From a virus, in the IMG/VR virus record IMGVR_UViG_3300031216_000041, positions 1 to 30,847 of that record: 30,847 nt of DNA. One strand, 5' to 3'. Positions 23,000 through 28,352 of the stretch are shown in pieces. Under the pieces are notes generated by a model, which was not told where the DNA came from, did not search any database, and saw only the letters and a program-made list of their open reading frames with translations. Within the stretch, counting starts at the first letter, position 1, and every line of letters starts with the position of its first letter. Position numbers and translations under genes: made by a program.

Positions 23000-23221
23000 T
23001 TCAGGCTCTTGAGTGCCTTGATCTGGCTGATCCGGTTCTTCACCGTTTTTGTTTTGCCAACGCTTTTGCACGTAGAGCATAGCCTTTGCCCATGTGGGTA
23101 AATCACGACTAGGTTTTAGTAGGTTATGTACATTTCCAATACTAACGCCTAAGCAATTAGCTAGGTCTTTTCGATCTCCTAACTGATTCAGTAGTTTATT
23201 GAATTTTTCGTGTTCAGTCAT
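22994..23221 (-). CDS. Small helix-turn-helix protein with DQGTQEPE tail (75 aa)
   Basis: It starts MTEHEKFNKLLNQLGDRKDL. LGDRKDLANCLGVSIGNVHNLLKPSRDLP is a clear helix-turn-helix (Cro/YdaS-like): helix 2 DRKDLANCLG, turn, recognition helix SIGNVHNLLKP. The tail NGEEPDQPDQGTQEPES is disordered, and its last codons plus the stop are nearly identical in DNA to those of the HTH gene at 24199-24384. The stop TAA is part of the attC-like core. Its ATG overlaps the end of the broken ORF upstream. Confidence 0.7.
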   Translation of the reverse strand: MTEHEKFNKLLNQLGDRKDLANCLGVSIGNVHNLLKPSRDLPTWAKAMLYVQKRWQNKNGEEPDQPDQGTQEPES

Positions 23222-23541
23222 GCTTTTTCAATTCTGATATACTGATCGTTATTAAGCTCCCAAGATTCCCCATTAAATTGAGGTTTTGGGTAATCTTCAT
23301 CCCAGTATCTTTCAATGATTGCATTTACTTGAGATTTTGTTTTATTTTCAAAGCTGTTTCCTGAAATATGCTTTTACTGACCCTTGATTTGTACGCTGTA
23401 AGTTTCCATTTTCTTGTTTTTAAAGTGATTGCGCACTACGAAATTGGACGTCAGGGCAAACTTCGGGACATCCTCAAAGGCTATTGAAGCTACTTTAGTT
23501 TGATTTTCTTTGATTTTCTGGAATCTGTTAACTCGTTTCAT
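23218..23541 (-). pseudogene. Chimeric, interrupted small ORF
   Basis: One reading frame from MKRVNRFQKIKENQTK (23541) passes through a piece of the phage primase-helicase (IAFEDVPKFALTSNFVVRN), then METYSVQIKGQ, a TAA at 23374-23376, and continues in the same frame as KHISGNSFENKTKSQVN to a TGA at 23218 that overlaps the next ATG. Both sides of the TAA look coding (for example AIIERYWDEDYPKPQ). Probably a METYS... gene of about 63 codons with a nonsense mutation, preceded by an inserted primase fragment. A -7-like TATCTTTG lies at 23569-23576 on the minus strand. Confidence 0.5.
23427..23485. repeat. Second copy of a primase-helicase gene segment
   Basis: About 59 bases match 28937-28995 with three to four differences. 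It encodes the SF3 helicase motif C region (VPKFALTSNFVVRN). The two differences inside the coding match are both silent (CCG/CCC and GCC/GCT), so the piece comes from a diverged homologue rather than from a recent copy of this gene. Confidence 0.85.
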
Positions 23542-23632
23542 AATCGTATTTGTTAGTGTTTGATGAATCAAAGATATAACAGATATATTATATATCCTAC
23601 TAATGCACAATGAATATATTATATAATTTCTT

Positions 23633-23688
23633 CACAAACGATATGAGTTACGGCGCTGCGCTTGCACCGCATATCTGAGTCGTTATAA
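23633..23688 (-). other. attC-like recombination site (56 bp)
   Basis: On the minus strand: TTATAAC (23682-23688), arm GACTCAGATATGCGG, a CG-rich loop, arm CCGTAACTCATATC, GTTTGTG. GATATG and CGG pair with CATATC and CCG, with unpaired bases between. The stop of the lipoprotein gene is the TAA of the left core. Confidence 0.55.
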
Positions 23689-23925
23689 GCCATTTTTACA
23701 TTTACAAGATTCTACATGTATAATTCCACCATTAGAATTACAAAGGTAAGTGTGTCCTTCAAATTCTACTGTTGTATATTGCCAACCTCCTTTAAGATTA
23801 TAAAGTTGGTGATTAAAATTCTCATTAATTACTTGTTTTTCCTCAACAGTATTGCTACAAGAAACCAAAAAGGCTAATAACAAAGTATATAATGTATAGC
23901 TTTTAAGTGTTTTAAATAGTTTCAT
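23683..23925 (-). CDS. Small lipoprotein (80 aa)
   Basis: It starts MKLFKTLKSYTLYTLLLAFL and has a lipobox FLVSC ending at residue 23, so it should be lipidated and membrane-anchored. The mature part (~57 aa) has VEFEGHTYLCNSNGGIIHVESCKCKNGL with a cysteine-rich end. AT-rich. Followed by an attC-like site that includes its stop codon, so it looks like a single-gene cassette. Function unknown; small lipoproteins in phage cargo can act in superinfection exclusion, but nothing here shows it. Confidence 0.65.
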   Translation of the reverse strand: MKLFKTLKSYTLYTLLLAFLVSCSNTVEEKQVINENFNHQLYNLKGGWQYTTVEFEGHTYLCNSNGGIIHVESCKCKNGL

Positions 23926-24151
23926 TTGTTTATCTATTTAAGTTATTAATTAATTCAAAGTTTAAGCGTTTTTGGTCGCTAACACTTTATAAAATATGTG
24001 GCTTTCCACGCCCGTTCCCCCGATGATATCGACCGCCATCGCCATGCCCAACAAGGTCTTTTTGCATAGATTAAGGAGTGTTGGCTTGTTAGCCTTTCGC
24101 TTTACGTGCATAAGGGGGTTAGCCTTACTCTCACGGTACTCGCCACACATT

Positions 24152-24204
24152 ATATAACAATACATAAAAATCATCAAAACGCTTTTTATATTATTCAGTT
24201 AGAT
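24152..24204 (-). other. attC-like recombination site (53 bp)
   Basis: On the minus strand: ATCTAAC (24198-24204, exact RYYYAAC), arm TGAATAATATAAAAAGC, a short spacer, arm TTTTTATGTATT, GTTATAT. The arms pair with about 12 of 15 matches. The stop codon of the 24199-24384 gene lies in the left core. The following ~220 bases up to the lipoprotein gene hold no convincing gene, only short inverted repeats around GGCTAACAAG/CTTGTT. Confidence 0.5.
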
Positions 24205-24384
24205 TTCAGGCTCTTGTGTGCCTTGATCTTCCATTGCCTTAATGTGTTCAACAACTTTCAAAACACCCTCTTCGATTCTATTTCTTGAGCTTGTTGCTGA
24301 AAAAGTGTTGGAATTATACCCGAAGAACTCGGCTATCTTGTGATAGTCGAGTCCGTAGGATTTTAGTTTTTGGCGTGTAGTCAT
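24199..24384 (-). CDS. Small helix-turn-helix protein with DQGTQEPE tail (61 aa)
   Basis: It starts MTTRQKLKSYGLDYHKIAEFFGYNSNTF. DYHKIAEFFGYNSNTFSATSSRNRIEEG is a helix-turn-helix with a recognition helix around SNTFSATSS. The tail IKAMEDQGTQEPEI ends with the same motif and nearly the same DNA as the HTH gene at 22994-23221. ATGA overlap with the upstream 141-aa gene. It may bind the paired palindromes at 24845-24906. Confidence 0.65.
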   Translation of the reverse strand: MTTRQKLKSYGLDYHKIAEFFGYNSNTFSATSSRNRIEEGVLKVVEHIKAMEDQGTQEPEI

Positions 24385-24806
24385 ATTAACTCAACTTTCA
24401 GACCCCTTGCTATCTGCATAGATATACTAGTTACAACACCTTCATAATTTTCAAACTCATAAAGAGTAACTCTATTTTGTCTTGATATACCTTTTTCTGG
24501 CTGATGAGTAAATGTTTTCCCTTCCCATCCTTTATGTAGAACCTTGAATTTTTGTCCATATTTTAGAGCAGAATAGTTTATGCCGCCTAAATCATTAAGC
24601 TCTTTTTTTGCACCTTTTATTTTTTCTATCTCAATTTCCGCATCTTCAATATCAATTACTTTACAAAAATCATCTCCAGCGTTTCCTATTTGTTTTTTTG
24701 CGTATTTAATATCGTCATATATTTCTGCTTCATTTAAATCTACTGGCTTAAAATCGTAAGTCATAAATTTTTCAGATTGAGAGTTTAAAATCACATAACT
24801 TTTCAT
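24381..24806 (-). CDS. Hypothetical cassette protein (141 aa)
   Basis: It starts MKSYVILNSQSEKFMTYDF. An N-terminal strand region is followed by a charged helix (LNEAEIYDDIKYAKKQI), the segment VIDIEDAEIEIEKIKGAKKEL, and a beta-rich C-terminus (FKVLHKGWEGKTFTHQ...VTLYEFENYEGVVTSISMQ). AT-rich. First gene of the cassette block, below the palindromic operators, coupled to the HTH gene by ATGA. Unrecognised. Confidence 0.6.
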   Translation of the reverse strand: MKSYVILNSQSEKFMTYDFKPVDLNEAEIYDDIKYAKKQIGNAGDDFCKVIDIEDAEIEIEKIKGAKKELNDLGGINYSALKYGQKFKVLHKGWEGKTFTHQPEKGISRQNRVTLYEFENYEGVVTSISMQIARGLKVELI

Positions 24807-24844
24807 GTCTTTGTTTTTTAGTGTTTCAATTAATTATAATACTA

Positions 24845-24906
24845 ATCTAATATAGATTAGATTAGTATAAAAGAACTTTCTTAATTATATCTAATAAATA
24901 TTAGAT
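24845..24906. promoter_or_regulatory. Paired palindromic operators
   Basis: Two copies of ATCTAAT-N4-ATTAGAT at 24845-24862 and 24889-24906, centres 44 bp apart (about four helical turns). The first extends to a perfect 12-bp arm palindrome (24840-24867). They lie 39-100 bases upstream of the 24806 ATG and are good candidates for binding by one of the small HTH proteins. Confidence 0.6.
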
Positions 24907-24961
24907 ATTCTTTATTTAGTGCAATCTATAATTAAGAATAGTGCTATTTGACCGCCCGAAA

Positions 24962-25035
24962 ATCTAACATACGATATGAAGGCATTTCCCAGCCGCACTA
25001 AATCAACGCTCACGCCTCATATCTGGTAGTTAGAT
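24962..25035 (-). other. attC-like recombination site (74 bp), best match
   Basis: On the minus strand: ATCTAAC (25029-25035), arm TACCAGATATGAGGC, a 29-base centre, arm GCCTTCATATCGTAT, GTTAGAT (24962-24968). Both cores match RYYYAAC and GTTRRRY exactly. The arms pair as GATATGAGGC/GCCTTCATATC with a single extra base, the extrahelical base expected in attC. It begins 5 bases after the last gene of the early operon and opens the cassette block. Confidence 0.65.
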
Positions 25036-25040
25036 ACCCT

Positions 25041-25214
25041 CTAATACCTCAGATCATCGAAGCGGCACCTGATGGTGTTTTGAAATTTTTTGAGGTCGGT
25101 CAGGTTGTACTCTTTTTTTATGGCGGCCACTGCTTCATTGACGTGGCGGAGCTCTTGCCGGGTATTGCTATCTCGGATCGCATTGATGATTTGTTGTGGG
25201 GTGTATTTTTTCAT
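25041..25214 (-). CDS. Small hypothetical protein (57 aa)
   Basis: I start it at MKKYTPQQIINAIRDSNTRQ, because this ATG overlaps the nucleotidyltransferase stop (ATGA); the longer frame from 25346 is a shadow. Two helices (QIINAIRDSNTRQELRHVNEAVAAIKKEY, then TDLKKFQNTIRCRFDDL). Last gene of the early operon. Unknown function. Confidence 0.6.
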   Translation of the reverse strand: MKKYTPQQIINAIRDSNTRQELRHVNEAVAAIKKEYNLTDLKKFQNTIRCRFDDLRY

Positions 25215-25741
25215 AGGTTGGTTATGAACTGCTGGAGGCTTTCGTAGTGCTCTCGATTCTCGGGATCTCTGTAGGTGAGGCCGCAGAGCTTGAAGAGGTG
25301 CTCCTCTGTAGGTACGGCGATGGGACGGCCGCTCTTGTGTAACCATCCGCCTTTACTATGGTAGCCTTTTACTACCCATGAGTGGGCGAGGACTTTGTGA
25401 CTGTAGTCTGCTGAGCCGGTACGGATGGCGTAGATCAGTCCCCAGTTGCCGGGCTCTGCGAAGAACAGGTCGAGCTTGATTTTTTCCGGTAGGATGATGC
25501 GCTGGGTATACTTGCAGGGGAGCTCTCCCTTTACCTTGGGCCACTGCTGTACGATGGTGGCGATACCTGATGCAAACAGGCCTACGTCGTAGGGCTTGGG
25601 GATGGCTACTATCTCGATATCCTTGACCTCTGGTCGCTTGCGGCGGATGCTGCCTGCGATCTCGATCTGCTGGCAATGGGGTGCGAGCTGGTCGCGGACA
25701 CGGTTGGCTATGTCTAATGCTTGGGAGAGGATCATGATCAA
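25211..25741 (-). CDS. DNA polymerase beta-like nucleotidyltransferase (176 aa)
   Basis: It has the polymerase-X catalytic signature: IEIAGSIRRKRPEVKDIEIVAIP (about residues 24-46), the GS motif with the RR segment and the carboxylate pair in KDIEIV (one is Glu instead of Asp). The third carboxylate is in IKLDLFFAEPGNWG (around 100). HKVLAHSWVVKGYHSKGGWLHKSGRPI and PTEEHLFKLCGLTYRDPENRE match the thumb-like end of family X polymerases. The N-terminal fingers and any lyase domain are absent, so it is a minimal catalytic unit, perhaps for repair or end-modification of phage DNA. It overlaps both neighbours by four bases. Confidence 0.75.
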   Translation of the reverse strand: MIMILSQALDIANRVRDQLAPHCQQIEIAGSIRRKRPEVKDIEIVAIPKPYDVGLFASGIATIVQQWPKVKGELPCKYTQRIILPEKIKLDLFFAEPGNWGLIYAIRTGSADYSHKVLAHSWVVKGYHSKGGWLHKSGRPIAVPTEEHLFKLCGLTYRDPENREHYESLQQFITNL

Positions 25742-26115
25742 TACCTTAAGTCGGTGAAGTGGATAATCTTGCCTGAGAAGTCCTCAGAGAACCATGCGAA
25801 GAAGTCTTGGACGGATTCAAAGCCATCGTTGATAGCTATCTGCTCGATGATATCAGACTTGACGGCCGTACCATCAACAAAGGTGAGTGTATCGCCCATC
25901 CAGTGCCCATGTCTGCTACACCACTTGATATAGATCTCTTGTGTAGAAACACACACTCCGGAACGGAACTGCTCATAATGCTTGGTACGAACCCCTGTGG
26001 CAAAGTGAATCTTTCGACCTGGATTCCATCGGCCATGCGGATCTTTGCGAATGGTGTGAATCTTGGTGCCCGCTTTTATTGGCTTTACGAATTGTGGTTT
26101 GAAGGAGAGAATCAT
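25738..26115 (-). CDS. ASCH-domain-like protein (125 aa)
   Basis: The N-terminus MILSFKPQFVKPIKAGTKIHTIRKDPHGRWNPGRKIHFATGVRTKHYEQF has the ASCH layout: first strand, the IxxGxKxxTIR motif (residues ~13-23), then the GRKIHFATG strand. The second half has TAVKSDIIEQIAINDGFESVQDFFAWF, the usual helix that ends these domains. ASCH domains belong to the PUA-like fold and bind RNA or modified nucleotides. ATGA overlaps with both neighbours tie it to the replication operon. Confidence 0.7.
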   Translation of the reverse strand: MILSFKPQFVKPIKAGTKIHTIRKDPHGRWNPGRKIHFATGVRTKHYEQFRSGVCVSTQEIYIKWCSRHGHWMGDTLTFVDGTAVKSDIIEQIAINDGFESVQDFFAWFSEDFSGKIIHFTDLRY

Positions 26116-26297
26116 AACTGTCGGGTAAGTTGATTGTACTGGAAAAGGATCATATCATTGAGGGCCTTGCGCTGGGCGTAGGTGTACCGATCGAGGTAAT
26201 CGACAATGACCATGTTGACGCGCTTGAGGAAGGTGTAGTCCTCTGACTCTCGGACAAGCCAGGTCAACTCCATAAGGGTATAGGGTGGCTTTTTCAT
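26112..26297 (-). CDS. Small hypothetical protein (61 aa)
   Basis: I start it at MKKPPYTLMELTWLVRESED, whose ATG overlaps the upstream stop (ATGA). Helical, with aromatic residues spread along TWLVRESEDYTFLKRVNMVIVDYLDRYTYAQRKALNDMILFQYNQL. Part of the tightly packed operon. Unrecognised. Confidence 0.6.
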   Translation of the reverse strand: MKKPPYTLMELTWLVRESEDYTFLKRVNMVIVDYLDRYTYAQRKALNDMILFQYNQLTRQL

Positions 26298-26611
26298 GAT
26301 CGTATACCGTTTTCGGCTTTGGTATAGCGATGCTTGGCGATGCACCAGATATGGCAGTAGCCCGGATCCTGGCAAGTACAGCTGGGGATACCCTCTTCCT
26401 CAGGATCTCGTGGTGAAGTGGCGGTGACTCTTTTTTCGATAAAGAGCAGCTGCCACTCTGCCCTGCAGTCTTGGCTCACACTACTGCGATGGAACTGCAG
26501 CACAGAGGTCAGTGACCGGGTCACGAGGTAGACTAGCCAGGCAAGGAGTAATAGTAGCTTGTACAACGCTAGTCCGAGGATGTAGATGATGGATGAGATG
26601 AGGTAGATCAT
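26294..26611 (-). CDS. Membrane protein with Cys-rich C-terminus (105 aa)
   Basis: It starts MIYLISSIIYILGLALYKLL. A long hydrophobic N-terminus (residues 1-30, one or two membrane passes) is followed by a polar part and CTCQDPGYCHIWCIAKH near the end, where four cysteines and two histidines could bind metal. ATGA overlap downstream. A small spanin- or holin-like role is not supported, since it lies in the replication operon. Function unknown. Confidence 0.55.
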   Translation of the reverse strand: MIYLISSIIYILGLALYKLLLLLAWLVYLVTRSLTSVLQFHRSSVSQDCRAEWQLLFIEKRVTATSPRDPEEEGIPSCTCQDPGYCHIWCIAKHRYTKAENGIRS

Positions 26612-26624
26612 GTCGTTAGCGCTT

Positions 26625-27050
26625 TCATGATTGGATGCTTTTGGCTACTGATTTGACAACTGTTAATTGCTCTGGGCTACCAGGTTCGTATTCCATTATT
26701 TCTTCTATTGCTTCCTGTGGTAGCCTGCCATAGCAATATTCGTAGACCCTGAGTGCGGCATATTCAAATTCGATTTCTACAAGGGCGCCAGTGGTCTTAT
26801 TGATGGTCATCCCTATGTAATGGTGCTTGCCTATGTGCTGCTTGCTGTTAATAACCAGTAAGCCTTCGTCTTCGAACTCGGGATCCCATGTATAATGGAT
26901 GTTGAGAGCGTCGAGATTTTCTATAAGGGGGCTTAGGAGGTTAGGTGAGGGCACAAGCGAGACGCTTGCGCCAGCGGTGGGCGGTACGGGAGTAGCTTCC
27001 GCGCCGGCTGAGGTGGTTTTTGATTGGGGATTGGCTGTTGTTTGTTCCAT
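26625..27050 (-). CDS. Hypothetical protein with repeat-encoded N-terminus (141 aa)
   Basis: Residues ~13-40 (SAGAEATPVPPTAGASVSLVPS) are encoded by two palindromes (26949-26975 and 26982-27008), in frame. The remaining ~100 residues look like an independent alpha/beta domain: LNIHYTWDPEFEDEGLLVIN, HHYIGMTINKTTGALVEIEFEYAALRVYEYC, then LPQEAIEEIMEYEPGSPEQLTVV. Function unknown. It lies two bases after the upstream gene. Confidence 0.55.
   Translation of the reverse strand: MEQTTANPQSKTTSAGAEATPVPPTAGASVSLVPSPNLLSPLIENLDALNIHYTWDPEFEDEGLLVINSKQHIGKHHYIGMTINKTTGALVEIEFEYAALRVYEYCYGRLPQEAIEEIMEYEPGSPEQLTVVKSVAKSIQS
26949..27008. repeat. Two palindromes inside a coding gene
   Basis: CAAGCG-AGA-CGCTTG type at 26949-26975 and a GGGAG/CTTCC type at 26982-27008, read in frame as AGASVSLVP and AGAEATPVP. 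Confidence 0.75.
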
Positions 27051-27052
27051 GA

Positions 27053-27730
27053 TTATTGTTTGTTAGATGATAAATTCTTTGGGTTGTCGGGGCAGTGCCC
27101 CTTGTGGCTCCTGAGCTGACCTTCGGTCTCCGCTTGAAATGTGTGGCAGAATGGGCAGGTAAGCCGCTCTCGAGCTACCTGCTTTTCTTTTTCGTACTGC
27201 TTCAGCTGTACGCGCAGCTGCTGCAACTCGATCTGACTTGCTTCAAGCTTGGTGATTGTTGTTGCTGATTGCTTCAATCCTTCACGAGCTTCCGATAGGT
27301 CTGCACGAAGGCCATCAATCTTTTTTTGTGCGAACTGATCCATGCGCTGCTCATGGTACCACTGTGCGAGCATCTCACTGAACATGTAAATGCTGATGCT
27401 GTAGATGGTGCTATAGACGGTGGCGGCTACCAGATCCTGATGCCGGGCGCTGATCATCAAACCTGGTGCATCGTAGTAGATCATGCTGAGGATGAATAGG
27501 CACCATGTGAAGAATATCGAGAATCCTTTCTTACCTGCGAGTACGAAGGTGATAATGACGATCTCGAAAATGATGACTACAAGTGTGCTGTGGGCTTTGT
27601 TGACCCAATCAAAAGCCAATATCGGGAATGGCCGCTGTGCAATGGTGTAGTGGACGAGTGCCAGGTGCTCGACATTGTTGAGCATGACCAGGGCGATGAC
27701 TAGAAGCAGTATGTTTTTTGGGATTTTCAT
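27053..27730 (-). CDS. Membrane protein with coiled coil and zinc finger (225 aa)
   Basis: Four hydrophobic segments in residues ~5-20, 45-65, 70-90 and 103-120 form a membrane domain. A coiled coil follows (residues ~128-190, RADLSEAREGLKQSATTITKLEASQIELQQL). The end is CPFCHTFQAETEGQLRSHKGHC, a C2HC zinc finger near residues 193-214. A membrane-anchored zinc finger in a replication operon suggests a scaffold tethering DNA or a replication protein to the membrane; that is inference. Confidence 0.6.
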   Translation of the reverse strand: MKIPKNILLLVIALVMLNNVEHLALVHYTIAQRPFPILAFDWVNKAHSTLVVIIFEIVIITFVLAGKKGFSIFFTWCLFILSMIYYDAPGLMISARHQDLVAATVYSTIYSISIYMFSEMLAQWYHEQRMDQFAQKKIDGLRADLSEAREGLKQSATTITKLEASQIELQQLRVQLKQYEKEKQVARERLTCPFCHTFQAETEGQLRSHKGHCPDNPKNLSSNKQ

Positions 27731-27732
27731 AA

Positions 27733-28071
27733 TCAGATCATTACAGGTGGATGGATGTCTACTATGATATGCCCGGACTCTTCTAGGGACTTAAGGACTT
27801 CATTGAGCGGTAGATCTTTGTACTTGCCATAACCTATGGGGGCAGAGCAGCAGTGGTTTTCGAAGAAACAAAACCAATGCTCCTTGCCCTTTGGGTGGCG
27901 CATGACATAGGTGGTCTTATAAATAATGAAAGGCTCACCGGCATTGTTAAAATACTTGAGGCAGTGCTCGCAGCGATCTTTATAGCGGCCATTTTGCTTT
28001 TTCTCAGCTGGCCGATCCTGGCATAGCGTACACTTGGGCGCTTCGGTGAATATGGTCGTCTCCTTAGGCAT
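27733..28071 (-). CDS. Cysteine-rich zinc-binding protein (112 aa)
   Basis: I use the start MPKETTIFTEAPKC (28071), which gives an 8-base overlap with the upstream gene; a start at 28104 is also possible. CTLCQDRPAEKKQNGRYKDRCEHC (residues ~14-37) is a treble-clef-like zinc site with two CxxC pairs. FCFFENHCCSAPIGYGKY adds more cysteines in the middle. The C-terminal LPLNEVLKSLEESGHIIVD looks like a small alpha/beta unit. Early-region position suggests a DNA-related role. Confidence 0.6.
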   Translation of the reverse strand: MPKETTIFTEAPKCTLCQDRPAEKKQNGRYKDRCEHCLKYFNNAGEPFIIYKTTYVMRHPKGKEHWFCFFENHCCSAPIGYGKYKDLPLNEVLKSLEESGHIIVDIHPPVMI

Positions 28072-28351
28072 GCTGCGTGGTTTTTTCGTTGAGCTTTTCG
28101 GCATTGGGAAGTGTCAGCGCATGATCTATAGATCGCATGTAGACCATGCCATCCTCAATAAGGCTCATGAGCCACTTGACCTCAGTATCGTTGCTGATGT
28201 GATACTGAATGAGGTGGACTACTCCACTCTCTGCACATCGTACCCAGAAAGGCATATCCATGCGGCGCTTGCCATCTTCGAAGCGAAAATGGGAGAAGTA
28301 CTGGCACTGGATGTATCGGCGGTCGAAGATGTTGATTTCGGTAGGTTTCAT
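28064..28351 (-). CDS. Hypothetical protein (95 aa)
   Basis: It starts MKPTEINIFDRRYIQCQYFSH, one base after the primase-helicase stop. Beta-rich first half (FSHFRFEDGKRRMDMPFWVRCAESGVVHLIQYHI), helical second half (EVKWLMSLIEDGMVYMRSIDHAL). Belongs to the early operon. Unrecognised. Confidence 0.6.
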   Translation of the reverse strand: MKPTEINIFDRRYIQCQYFSHFRFEDGKRRMDMPFWVRCAESGVVHLIQYHISNDTEVKWLMSLIEDGMVYMRSIDHALTLPNAEKLNEKTTQHA

Positions 28352-28352
28352 A

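Noticed and set aside
23962-24177. 71-codon ORF between the HTH gene and the lipoprotein gene
   Set aside because: It overlaps the attC-like site and short inverted repeats, and its composition does not look like protein.
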